DNA of 64,000 nucleotides from Thinopyrum elongatum (taxonomy: Eukaryota > Streptophyta > Magnoliopsida > Poales > Poaceae): assembly GCA_011799875.1 (NCBI GenBank), contig CM022297.1, positions 366,153,105 to 366,217,104 on the forward strand. The letters are read 5' to 3'. Below are positions 1-9,642 of the stretch, one piece after another (position 1 is the first letter of the stretch; each line of letters starts with the position of its first letter). The notes beneath the pieces are model-generated. The model saw only the letters and a list, made by a program, of their open reading frames with translations. It did not search any database and was not told where the DNA came from. Position numbers and translations under genes: made by a program.

Positions 1-219
1 CATAATTCAGATAGATGTTGTCTATGTAAACATGATGGCATGATATAATTCAAATATATGATTTATATACTAAGCAAGTAAGCAGATGGCAATCACATAT
101 ATGATGTCTAAACTAAGCAGATGGCATTCAATATTGTGTATATGATGTAAAAACTAAGCAATGCAAGACAACATATGCATGATATGAGTAATATAACCCT
201 GCCAAGTTTGAGCATACAC

Positions 220-356
220 CTCAGGGGGGAAGTAGGACTGGTCATCTATCTCTGAATCCTCCTCTGAGGAGCTATCTGTAACCAGCAAGATGTCTGCTTC
301 AGCAGGTAGCATTGTCTGCTCTGAAGACCTTGTTTTCACTCTAGATACTTCCATCA
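220..356 (-). pseudogene. Small acidic exon, copy 1 of 3 (B3-family-like linker)
   Basis: On the minus strand an AG acceptor (357-358) opens a short exon that ends at a GT donor just below 220. It encodes an acidic, Ser-rich peptide with the core SSSEEDSEIDDQSYFPPE. The same exon recurs at 716-860 and, more diverged, at 1195-1317, with introns of similar sequence between, so a block of about 480-500 bp was duplicated in tandem. A similar SSSSEEEYG stretch occurs in the exon at 38565-38773, which looks like the linker of grass B3-domain proteins. I infer a fragment of that family. No B3 fold is visible here. Confidence 0.45.
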
Positions 357-715
357 CTGATTCAAATGGCTAATGCACAGGAAGAGTAGTTGAATATACA
401 AACATTGTCGACAAATGGAATACGTAATACAAAAAAAAGGATAGCATGATATAATTCACATATATAATGATTGGCTAAACAGCGTGGCATTACATAATTC
501 ACATATAAAATGCCTTGCAACAAGATAGCATTGCATAATTCACATATATAATGTCTTGCAACAAGATGGCATTGCATAATTCACATATATGGTAATTAGA
601 CACTAAACAGGTGGCATTCACACAAAGCATGTCTAAACTAAGCAAATGACATAGCAATGCAAGACACCATACACACGATATGAGCAACATAACCCTGCCA
701 AGTTAGAGCATACAC

Positions 716-860
716 CTCGGTGGGGGGGGGGGGGAATAGGACTGCTCATCTATCTCTGAATCCTCCTCTGAGGAGCTACCCATAACCAGCGAGATATGCA
801 CTTTGTCAGATAGCATTGTCTGCTCTGAAGACCTTGTTTTCACTCCAGTTTTTTCCATCA
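716..860 (-). pseudogene. Small acidic exon, copy 2 of 3, acceptor lost
   Basis: This is a close duplicate of the exon at 220-356, sharing the KTRSSEQTML and SSSEEDSEID stretches. The base pair that forms the AG acceptor in copy 1 reads GG here (861-862). The Pro codons at the 3' end have expanded into a pure G run on the plus strand (about 722-733), which lengthens the proline stretch. Both changes suggest the copy is no longer spliced normally. Confidence 0.45.
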
Positions 861-1194
861 CCGTGTCAAATGGCTGATGCACACGAAGAGTAGTTGAATG
901 TACTAACATTGTTGACAAATGTAATATGTAATGAGAAAAATGGATGGCATGATATAATTTACATATAAGATGACTGGCTAAGCAGGATGGCATTGCAAAA
1001 TTCACATATATGATGCCTGGCTAAACAAGATGGCGTTGCATAATTCACATATAAAATATAGAAACTAAATAGATGGCATTCACACAAAGCATGTCTAAAC
1101 TAAGCAGATGACATATTTGATGTATAAAGTAAGCAATGCAAGGCACCATATGCATGATATGACCAACATCAGCATGCCAAGTTAGAGCAAAGAC

Positions 1195-1317
1195 CTCAGG
1201 GGGTAAATAGGAGTGGTCTGCTCCTTCTGAATTCCCCTCAGAACAGTTATCTTCCTCTTGATTACAATCTGCAATGGGTGGAGGGGGGCTGCCTTTGCGC
1301 CCACCATGGAGTGACGT
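1195..1317 (-). pseudogene. Small acidic exon, copy 3 of 3
   Basis: The most diverged copy of the repeated exon. It has an AG acceptor at 1318-1319 and a GT donor below 1195. The peptide keeps the ending HSYLPPE and an acidic middle but differs at the N-terminal side. About 1320-1750 holds no recognisable feature. Confidence 0.4.
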
Positions 1318-1754
1318 CTGCATGAAATTTTATTGCCATGCAAGGCTCGTCTCTTTTGCTCTACATGTTCAGTTCCATTGTGTACAATAACTGACATGCA
1401 TAGGAATAAAACATAGTGAGATTATGTAAGGAGTGCATGCAGAAATCCAGAGTGATGGTAGCAACCTGTGAATAGACCCAAAACCAATGATAGCAGGCAG
1501 ATAATGGCTTCAGTTAAAAAATACAGATAATGGCTTCTTTACCGTTTGTTTCCCACCCAACATGAAACTCATAGTAGACACCAGAGATTAAGCAGATAGT
1601 AGACATATACTATTGATTGCGACCCCAATATGTACCCCACAACCATTTAAAAACTCAAGTTTGAGCATTAGTTTGGAGCCGACTCAGAGTCTAATCGGTG
1701 AACAGAACGATAAAGTAGCATGTAATATTAAGCGATGCATAACGTAAGCAGACA

Positions 1755-1985
1755 CGAAAGAGTGCGACCTCTCTTGCGGTTCCGTGTAGTCCTCAAGGTC
1801 ATCTGCTTAGTTGATGATGGTAATGCAGTTGTCGTGGCTGCCGACGGTAGGGAAGAAGATCTGAGGCGGTGAAAGACAGTTTGGAGGGCGGATCCCTGTT
1901 GTGGTGGACCCTTTTGTCGTTGCAGCAGCTGAGCTGAGGTGGACGACGGCGCGGCCGGAGCGGGACAAACCACACAAGGTTTTCT
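1755..1985 (-). pseudogene. Exon fragment, KIFFP-type, copy 1
   Basis: The minus strand encodes a segment with VVHLSSAAATTK followed by a PPQIFFPTV motif and then a stop. It is similar in order and spacing to 2756-2960 and more weakly to 3703-3900. These look like duplicated copies of one exon of an unknown plant gene on the minus strand. The reading frame is short and breaks soon after the motif. Confidence 0.35.
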
Positions 1986-2017
1986 TTGACAACTATCTGT
2001 AAGAGAAGTAATTCTGT

Positions 2018-2456
2018 AAGGGCTCGTTTGAATTGGTGGATTCTAACAACGCAGGGATAGGAAATACATAGTAATAGGATAGGAATGCATGTGCAAAACA
2101 GAGAATTTAAAATCACACGATTTCTGTCAATCTGGGTGTTTGGTTCACAGGAATTGGAAGGTCACAGGAATGCAAATAAGCATTGTCAAATTAAGTCAAA
2201 CCACAAGAAAATGTATAGTTATAATGCTATTATGCTACTATCACTTAGTCTTCTTCTTCATGAATAGGAATTTGAAAAGGAGGGCCAAGTGGATATTAAA
2301 ATTCCTATGGTTTTTCTTTGAAAGAGACACTAAAGGAACAAATCCTACAGTTTTACTTTGCTCCATTCCTTTGAACCAAATGCATGAATAGTACTACCAT
2401 AGGAAACTTTCCAATTCCTATGTTTTTCCTTCACTTTTCCTTTCAACCACTGGCAA
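2018..2456. mobile_element. Candidate MITE or small DNA transposon remnant
   Basis: The segment begins GGGCTCGTTTGAATTGG, a start typical of grass MITEs. It contains inverted motifs such as AATTCCTATG and CATTCCTTTGAACC that fit a folded-back element. The right end does not give a clean inverted repeat, so the borders are approximate. The 300 bp to its right (2457-2755) show no feature. Confidence 0.35.
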
Positions 2457-2755
2457 TTCTAGTAGGCAGGCTTGAACAGGCAAAAGCCTACACTCCAAAA
2501 ATGTTTTTGTGCTACTTGTACTACTTTGGACCCAGGCCACTTCCCTACTAGCTCAACTCCCAGGCCCATCTATACATGCACAGCTCAAATGCGCAGAAAT
2601 AAATAATGATGGTTTTCGAGAGAGTCCATCACGGATAGCTAAGTTGCCTGGTACCTCACTGCCTCACTGCTTGTTATATAGGAGAAACTAATCGTATTTC
2701 ACGTTACTACGTGTGCTCAGTGGACAATATATATAACATGTAGAGTAAAAAACGA

Positions 2756-2960
2756 TGCAGCAAGTGTACAACCCCTTTGGCGAAGCCATGTCGATCTCAG
2801 CATCATTGGGTTGGTCGCTGAGGATGTTGCGGCTGATGTTGCAGTCGGAGGAGGGGAAGAAGATCTTAGGCGCCTGGAGATGGAGCCAAGGGTACTGCTC
2901 CGCTGTGATGAAGGGTTTTGTCGTTGGAGCAGCTCCGGTGAGGTGTACGACAACGAGGCT
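2756..2960 (-). pseudogene. Exon fragment, KIFFP-type, copy 2
   Basis: The minus strand reads VVVHLTGAAPTTKPF, then APKIFFPSSDCNI and a tail DAEIDMASPKG. The first two blocks match the fragment at 1755-1985. The frame runs from an upstream open region of about 125 codons. The protein is not one I can name. It is probably a duplicated exon belonging with the small acidic exons downstream on the same strand. Confidence 0.35.
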
Positions 2961-3189
2961 GAAGCAGGACAAGAGAGACAACGTTAACCTGAAGTGGTAT
3001 TCTAATAGCATCTCCAATAGGTGATGTAAAATACATAACCAAAAAGTGCTAGATGTAAAATACATCAGCCGCTCATCTCTGAACTTAACTGTCGAAACTG
3101 AATTTAGCTGTCGAAACTGAACGCACTAGTAGCAGAAAAGCAGTGCACTAATAGTTTTGGCCGCTCGAGCACTAGTGGCAGAGTAGCAG

Positions 3190-3560
3190 TGATCTAAATC
3201 GGTAGCCGCTCCAGCAGGGAACGTACTACCAGAGAGCAGCCGGGGCAGAGCAGCAGCGCGTGTGAGAGCCGGGGCAGCTGGTCATGTAGCAGCACCTCGG
3301 GTAGCAGCAGCAGGAGCTCGAGCGAGAGCCGGAGCTGTTGCTCGTGCAGCAGCAGCGCGAGCAAGAGTAGACCAGCAGCGCAAGTAAGAGCAAGAGCAAT
3401 AGCAGCAGTGCGAGCAAGAGCTAGAGCATACCAGGCAGGGGACCGAGAGCAAGAGCAGAGCAGCAGCGCGAGCGAGAGCCGAAGCAGCAGCAACAAGGCC
3501 AGCGAGAGCCGGAGTAGCAACAACAGCTCCTACTGATGTGGACGTCGCCGCCGAGGGAGG
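3190..3560. repeat. Degenerate AGC/GAGC-rich simple repeat
   Basis: A run built from AGCAGCAGC, GCGAGCGAGAGCCGGAGC and similar units. Its minus strand reads as Leu/Ala-rich nonsense in several frames at once, which is the mark of low complexity rather than of a gene. Confidence 0.6.
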
Positions 3561-3702
3561 GACGCCATGGAGGAAGTGGTCGGCGACGCCGCCGTAGATG
3601 GAGTCGCGCCATGGCGGCTCGGGACCGAGCATCGGCAGCCCCATGAGATTGAATCAAGAAGAAAATGCAGCGATTACTGTAGAACCTCTTTGTTGGCACC
3701 GA

Positions 3703-4044
3703 TTAGGCCTCAACTTCATCCGAGGAATCGGTGATGGTGCTGCTCTTCCGGTGGTGCAGGTGAAGATGGCGGTGTGGGAATGGAAGTGGCACGAAAGACG
3801 AGGTGAATGTCGGGGCAGCTCCTTGGAGGTGGAGGACAGGGTGGCTGAACCGGCGGGACGACGAGATCGACGACGGATCCTCATCCGGTGCGGTGAATGA
3901 GGGACGTCGAGCTGTTGTGGTGGACGATGTCATCAGGGAAGAGGCTCCGACTGGGTGGCGGACGGAGGAGGGTGTGGAGCTTCGAGGGTTTTTGCGGCCT
4001 CGGTGTATGAATGGGGGGCGGAGGGGATGGGAGGGGGGAACCAT
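3703..4044 (-). CDS. Short Ser/Pro-rich ORF, possible first exon
   Basis: An open frame of 113 codons begins with ATG at 4044 on the minus strand. It contains the stretch HPVLHLQGAAPTFTSSF, which aligns with the VVHLTGAAPTTK block of the fragments at 2756-2960 and 1755-1985. It may be the first exon of the minus-strand gene whose later exons lie at 220-1317. Composition is Ser/Pro/His-rich and no domain is recognisable. About 4060-4300 carries two copies of the phrase TTTTGGGATAACAAGG. Otherwise nothing is seen to 4560. Confidence 0.25.
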   Translation of the reverse strand: MVPPSHPLRPPFIHRGRKNPRSSTPSSVRHPVGASSLMTSSTTTARRPSFTAPDEDPSSISSSRRFSHPVLHLQGAAPTFTSSFVPLPFPHRHLHLHHRKSSTITDSSDEVEA

Positions 4045-4561
4045 GGCTTAGGGATGCGCTTGTCCGAAATGTGGGGTAAGTTACGAAAGTAGCCCCACCG
4101 ATTTGAACTAGGTGCTTCTTTCGGTTCAGGGGTATCACGGGAATTTCGCGTGTCGGGATTTCACAGGAGTGGGAGTTTTCGCGCGCGTTGTAATTTTGGG
4201 ATAACAAGGCGCGGGTTGAGATGGAGGGACTTTTAGGAGCACAAGGAGACAAAGAGATATCTTAAAATTTTGGGATAACAAGGTGCGGGTTGAAATTTCC
4301 GGACAAGCCTAACGTATACTGTACCAAATCAATTGGCACTTTCCTCGATGAAAAAACCAAAAAGAAATCAATTCGCACCACACAAGAGAGTCTAGTCCCG
4401 TTTTACTGTATGAGTTACTATAAATGCCATTCAAAACTTTGAATTCATGTTATGTTCGATTAAAATATTTTGCTACATGTATAATGCATGTAACCTGCTA
4501 CTCAAATGAACATTTTAGTGCATTCCAAACGTATATACTACCACTTCAATATGAACTAAAT

Positions 4562-4683
4562 TTGAATTTGTTTCTCTATTTGAATAAGATCTACAGTCAT
4601 GATTGTTGTCAAGTTAAACCATTTGAATTCGTTTCTCTAATTTAATAAGATCTGCAATCATCATTGTTGTCAAGTTAAACCAT
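4562..4683. repeat. Two-copy tandem repeat, about 61 bp
   Basis: Two adjacent copies, each beginning TGAATT(T/C)GTTTCTCTA and ending GTCAAGTTAAACCAT, differ at a handful of positions. Confidence 0.7.
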
Positions 4684-4897
4684 CGTTTGTATATTATCTT
4701 CACAACACACCACATGATTACTGTCGAGTTAGATATGAACTATGTGTACTATATGAACTCGAACTCGAATTTTTCAATCCACTTTATGTTGATTTCAAAT
4801 CACAGTACATTTAGCTAGATCTTCATAACCTAAACCATGTCTCATATGTATAATGTGTTTATCACATAATGTATGATGCCCCGCCCCCTACGCCTAC

Positions 4898-5125
4898 AAG
4901 TATTTAGCTGTGAGTTGCAAACGGCACACATTATCACATATTCAAATAAAATGTGAGATTGTTCGATATATAGTATGGTTTAGATTGTTCGATATTTAGT
5001 TGTGAGCTGCAAATGCCACACATTGTCACAAATTCAAATAAAATGTGAGATTGTTCGATATATATAGTATGGTTTACATTGTTCGATATTTAGCTGTGAG
5101 TTGTGAATGCCACGCATTATCACAT
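4898..5125. repeat. Tandem repeat, about 94-bp unit, 2.4 copies
   Basis: The phrases ATTTAGCTGTGAGTTGC, CAAATAAAATGTGAGATTG and GTTCGATATATA recur in the same order at about 94-bp spacing. The unit is AT-rich and non-coding. The stretch 5126-5436 holds no feature beyond pyrimidine-rich sequence. Confidence 0.65.
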
Positions 5126-5444
5126 TATAGTATAACATGTCCAAAACCACACCACGCGTATCACTATGATCTCTTATTCAAATATATTAATCCATTTTCA
5201 TAACGAATTATGATCTTTGTTGGTCTCTTACACCCACACAATCCTCTAACCTTTTTAGCTAGCACTAACTTTCTCTCGTGCATGCACACACCCTCCTCAC
5301 CCTCCCCCTCCCTCAGCATTCTATCCATCGCGCACATTCATTTATTTTCTGTAGGTCGTTCTCCCATGATCTCCACAACTCCTTTCTGACACACACCGAT
5401 CGATAAACCTCTCTGGCGATGTCTGCCTACCACATACACACACA

Positions 5445-6044
5445 TAAGGATGGCAATTTTACCCATGGGTATGGGTACCCACGGATACCGTACCCGCATG
5501 AGCAGGGTATGGGCAGATTTTTATACCCATGGGTATGGGTACCCGCGGATACCGTACCCGCATGAGCAGGGTATGGGCAGAATTTTATACCCATGGGTAG
5601 TACCCATACCCTACCCATTAAGTCATGGGTAGGGCACGGGTATAGCCTTGTACCCATGGATATACCCATACCCTACCCGTTTATACTGACACGTGTACCT
5701 TACCCGTGGAGTGTGTCATGTGATTGTGAACCTATGTTAAAGTTCTCACCAATCGTCAATTTGAATTTAGATAATTGTTATGTACTCATCTATCTGTTAC
5801 TGAGTTGAGATAAATATTTTTTGGTCAAATGTGATATCGATGAATGTGAAATTGTGAATAACTTGTGTACTATTTGATCTACCTGTTGGGTACCCAATGG
5901 GTATGGATACCCGCCGGGTATGGGTACGGGTAAAGTTTCATACCCATGGGTACGGCTATGGGTAGAATATTGTACCCATTGACTACACGGGTATGGGTAT
6001 GGTATTGCTCTACCTGCCCCATACCCTACCGATTGCCATCCTTA
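5445..6044. mobile_element. Non-autonomous hAT-type element, 600 bp
   Basis: The ends are perfect 13-bp inverted repeats (TAAGGATGGCAAT and ATTGCCATCCTTA), and 8-bp CACACACA lies on both sides (5437-5444 and 6045-6052). An 8-bp duplication is the hAT signature, though the CA-rich surroundings make this particular duplication less decisive. The body is filled with palindromic CCCATGGGTATGGGTACC-like motifs near both ends, typical of transposase-binding arrays. No coding capacity. Confidence 0.75.
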
Positions 6045-6052
6045 CACACACA

Positions 6053-7110
6053 CTTTCCATCTCCTCCTTTCTCTGTTCATGCCTCATGTCTCTCATACGG
6101 TCCCACACACGCGTAAACTCTCGCCCCTCTTTTCATCGATCTCACAATCGCACACTCCTCCCCCCTATCTAGTAGGCCTCTCGCACCACCTCCTAGCTCC
6201 ATCCCTCTCTCTCTATCCGTCTCTCAGGGCCTTATTTGCCTCTAACAAATGGATGTACACCAACCGATCTCCCACTATACATATAGCTAGCTAGGTCGTT
6301 TATAACTCGTTTTCCCCACGCGCCGATCAATCTACCTTATTAGTTATGTCTCTCCCTTCCTCCGATACACAACAATTGATCTACCGATCTCGTTAGGTCT
6401 GCTTACCAATCACATATGGTCCCCCTTCATGATCCATGCATGCCTGCCGACACATCTATCACGCACACACAGAAACACATCCCCTCTCTTCTTGATATTG
6501 CAGTTATACCCTCAGTTTATCTTGTAGGACTCTCCCACCATCTCCGAGAAGCAACTCCACCACCCCTCCGGCTCTCTCTCTCTCTCTCTCCCGCAACCTA
6601 TTTCCCGTCCTTCACTTATGTATGGATGTCGACCGATCTCCCTCAAGACATAGCTAAGTCTCTCTTTCTCAACACATAGACGAGTCAATCTACCTCTCTA
6701 GTTAGGTCTCTGCCTCCCCCCGCCCCCTCCCCCCCACACACACCGATACATCGAGCACTCTAGTCATGTCTCCCTGCCACACACAAACTTGCCCTCTCCC
6801 CTCTGACATTCAGGTAGGTCAGTAGCCCTATATATTTGACGTGCACACACACAATTTTGATGGCTCTCTTCATCGATCTCGCACCCACACACTTGATCCT
6901 CTCTTCAACTCTATCGATATCTATGACCCCTCCCTCTCTTCTCATGGATCACCCCCTCTATATATGATATAGATAGGCCTCTATTTCACACACATTGCAT
7001 GTGTCACATTTTTGTTTGAGATATCATCGACACATATCCCGCAAATACACTCATGAAATCAACCCCCCCCCCAATAAAAAAACACTCACGAACGCACACG
7101 CCATCTCTCT
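6053..7110. other. Pyrimidine-rich non-coding stretch
   Basis: A loose repetition of CACACAC, CTCTCTC, CGATCTACC and TAGCTAGGTC-like words with no sustained reading frame. It resembles an old, degenerate array of short units. No gene or transposon end is seen. Confidence 0.5.
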
Positions 7111-7607
7111 AGGTTTGTATCTATCTCACACACACCCACGTAGGTGGGGGACGTGCACGAAGAGAAGAGGTGCATGCACAGCCCACGTACTCCCGTCTCT
7201 TTCCCAACCACACCCGCGCGGGTACACAGTGGAGCTCATTTCTGTACGAAAAGGCAGCCCACGTGGTAATTTGACACGAGTACTGGTTGTCCACTTGATG
7301 GAGGATCGTGTACCACGGGTGAACAAACAAATTGCGACTTGACACGTTATTTTAAAAAAGATTTTATTCCTCGATGGCGCACGTACAGAATATAAACCAA
7401 TTGTTATGGAGAGAAAAAAGAAAGTCGCTCCACTATACTATACTATATAATATAGGCAGGAAAGGTCGCTCAATGCTTGCTTTCTGGGGTCGGTCTCTTC
7501 TACTCTCTCACACAAGATGGCGGTGGCCACTCTCTCTCTCTCTCTCTCACCGTTGGTCCCTGATCAGGCCTGATCCAGTCTGCCGGCGGAAAGGGACGAT
7601 GTGCAAC
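7110..7607 (+). pseudogene. Paralogue copy A, 5' part (leader and start of exon 1)
   Basis: This segment aligns by eye with 21540-21960 (copy B) and 36010-36420 (copy C). Shared blocks are GAAGAGAAGAGGTGCA, GGTGGAGCTCATTTCT, a TATAAA box (7391-7396), ATGGAGAGAAAAA, and a start context AAGATGGCGGTGGCCAC with ATG at 7517. The frame from that ATG stops after 18 codons. At 7607 the gene is cut by an LTR retrotransposon and resumes at 18414. A CT microsatellite lies at about 7535-7556. Confidence 0.6.
7603..7607. repeat. Left target-site duplication of LTR element A
   Basis: GCAAC precedes the 5' LTR, and GCAAT follows the 3' LTR at 18414-18418. The last base differs, which fits an old insertion. 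Confidence 0.55.
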
Positions 7608-8495
7608 TGTCGGGGGGATGGACCCCGGGTAGCCTCATCCGCACTCAATGACGTTTCAAGACATCGGGGCTGGCCCAAGCCTTTCATGCCGACTGGCCAC
7701 GCGGCCGGCTCCATGGGCCGGCTAGGACCACGCGGCCGGCTTCCATAAGACGGCACACCCCCAGAAGACGGCTTCGGGGACGGGCCGGCCTCCAGCAGCC
7801 GGCTTGTCCTTCCCCTCGAAGTCTACACTCACCCACTACGACAAGACAGGGCGTAGCTACAGCGCCACCTGCTCCCCCCGAATCCCGGAAGAGCGTGGCT
7901 ACAGTGTCCACTGACCAGGCGGCCACCTACCCGCCTGGCGCGGGACTGCAGCCTTGCGACACCTGACACGGCCTCCGTCAGCAAGGATGGGGCTACAGCG
8001 AAAGGCAATCAGCGTGGCCCACAGGCGATGGGCCCTACCTGTTGGCCGGATTCTCGGCAGCCGACAGGGCCCTACAGAGGCGGGGCCCAGCAGCCGGCGG
8101 AGAACCTGGCGACCTTAGACACTGACGTCCGGGTCCTATACCCGGCCGTATTACCATTATACCCCTGGGGTGCCGGCCTATAAGACCCCCCAGGGCTCAC
8201 CCATGGAAAGGGTTCAACCTTCATTTCCCCACACACACCATAGCTAGGAGAAGAGAGGTAGCTCTACCCTTCTTCCTCCTCTAGCAACACAGCTCAAGGA
8301 GCAACCTTGTATACTATCGATCATAGTCATCGCAGCAGGATTAGGGGTGTTATCTCTCTGAAGAGCCCCGAACCTGGGTAAGTCTCGTGTGCTACCGAGC
8401 TCGTGCTCACTCTCGCTTCCGGAATCCGACGACGTCCTCATGGCTCCACCCACGATAAGCCACCCCCTGGCATCTGACATGAGATTACCACGACA
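7608..8495 (+). repeat. 5' LTR of element A (888 bp)
   Basis: It begins TGTCGGGGGGATGGACC and ends GAGATTACCACGACA, the canonical TG...CA form. It matches 17567-18413 over its whole length. It holds about 24 bp (CGTCCTCATGGCTCC region) and one CGCGGCCGG segment that the 3' LTR lacks. Many of the other differences are C/T or G/A transitions. Confidence 0.9.
8179..8185 (+). promoter_or_regulatory. TATA box of element A LTR
   Basis: TATAAGA within the context GCCGGCCTATAAGACCCC; the 3' LTR repeats it at the same relative position. It is the likely start of the U3/R boundary region. Confidence 0.5.
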
Positions 8496-8496
8496 G

Positions 8497-8516
8497 TTGG
8501 CGCCCACCGTGGGGCC
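8497..8516 (+). promoter_or_regulatory. Primer-binding site of element A
   Basis: One base after the LTR end the sequence reads TTGGCGCCCACCGTGGGG. The TGGCGCC start is the usual form of gypsy primer sites in plants. Which tRNA it pairs with I cannot confirm. Confidence 0.55.
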
Positions 8517-9642
8517 ATCCGCGGCGTCGGCTGGAGTTGTGTTCCGAACGGGAACCACCCTCCCCTCCGGCAAGCGCATCGCGTCTGGCTTGATCAACCA
8601 GCCCGATGCGTTCGCCTGCGCATCCACCAGTGCATCGCCCGGCGCGGGAGCCATCTGCCCCGCGAGTTGCCTCGTAGACCTCTTCGGAAAGCTCAGCCTT
8701 TCCGACGCGGTTGCCTCCGACGCGGGAACCATCTCCTCCGTGAGCCACCTCACCAACCTCTTCGAGAAGCTCACCCTCTCTGATGCGGCCGCCACCAACA
8801 GGTTCCCTGGTGATGTGGTGGTCATCGACGATCCGCTCCCTCCTGTCGCCTGCAACGCCTCTGCTGGAGTGCTCGGCGTTGGCGTCTTCGTGGAGGTGAT
8901 GGTCACCGGCAACAACCAGGACACTGGCGGGGCCGGCTAGGACCCATTGCGAGCAGCAATGCAGGACCTGGCTGCTCCCCTCGGTGCTAACACCGGCCCG
9001 GCGGAGCTAGAAGAATTCCATGTCAAGCTCCTTGACAGCGCCACCAAGATGGCGGCCATGAAGCGCAGCGCTGAGGCCAACCAGCGCGAGATCGACCATA
9101 TAGCGGGCGGCACGCCGGCTGCGGGCGAGCCCAGTCGAGCCGGCGCCATCCAGCAACTCGGCGCGGCAATCGCCAGCATACTGGGAGTCAGACGCCCGAT
9201 CTACGACACCCCAGTGCAGAACCTGCGTGCCGCGCAGGTGGCGGCAGAAGAGCTCGAGAACCTAGAGGGCGACGAGCGGCGCAGCCAGATGGAGCGCCTC
9301 TAGGAGCTCCTCAACGCTGTGAACACGCAGCAAGACACGTGCAACCGTGTGGTAGGAGCCGGCCAGCAGGCCGACCTCCCGGAGAGAAAGCCTCCACCCC
9401 GCCACGAGAATGGAGCGACCTCCCGGTCCCCAAGTGGCGGTGGCCACGGCCAGCGGAACCCGGAGCTGGCTGCTAGCCGCAGCCGGCACACCCGCGAGAC
9501 GGTTGTGAACAGCCGGCAAGTTCCTTCGAGAGCGGAGGGCCGGCGCCAGCAGGACGAACGTCCGCCTCCCCCCCCCCCCCCCCGCCCCCCCCCCCCCCCC
9601 CCCCCCCCGCAGGGAGAGGCGGGCTTCTCCGGCGCCGGTTGA
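8508..9642 (+). pseudogene. Element A gag, N-terminal part
   Basis: One frame runs from the primer site to 9642, broken by TAG at 8938-8940 and 9301-9303. It encodes an Ala-rich N-terminal region with DLFGKLSLSDA and a helical segment around ELEEFHVKLLDSATKM, then a Pro-rich stretch produced by a C run at about 9569-9609. The frame ends in TGA at 9640-9642. The continuation of gag is in the next frame, so the C run has caused a frame change. The protein would be the retroelement coat precursor. Confidence 0.7.
9567..9609 (+). repeat. Poly-C tract, about 40 bp
   Basis: Nearly pure C, interrupted by single G bases. It separates two gag reading frames and is a likely site of slippage. It could form i-motif or G-quadruplex structures. 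Confidence 0.8.

Noticed and set aside
3194..3644. Leu-rich and Ala-rich minus-strand frames, which could be read as a membrane protein
   Set aside because: The DNA is a degenerate AGC repeat. The apparent hydrophobic segments follow from the repeat and occur in more than one frame.
5427..5808. Frames rich in Tyr-Pro-Met-Gly repeats
   Set aside because: They are translations of the palindromic CCCATGGGTATGGGTACC words of the hAT-type element.
8244..8924. A 226-codon open frame on the minus strand
   Set aside because: It runs through the 5' LTR, the primer site and gag on the opposite strand. It has no recognisable domain and crosses functional borders of the element.
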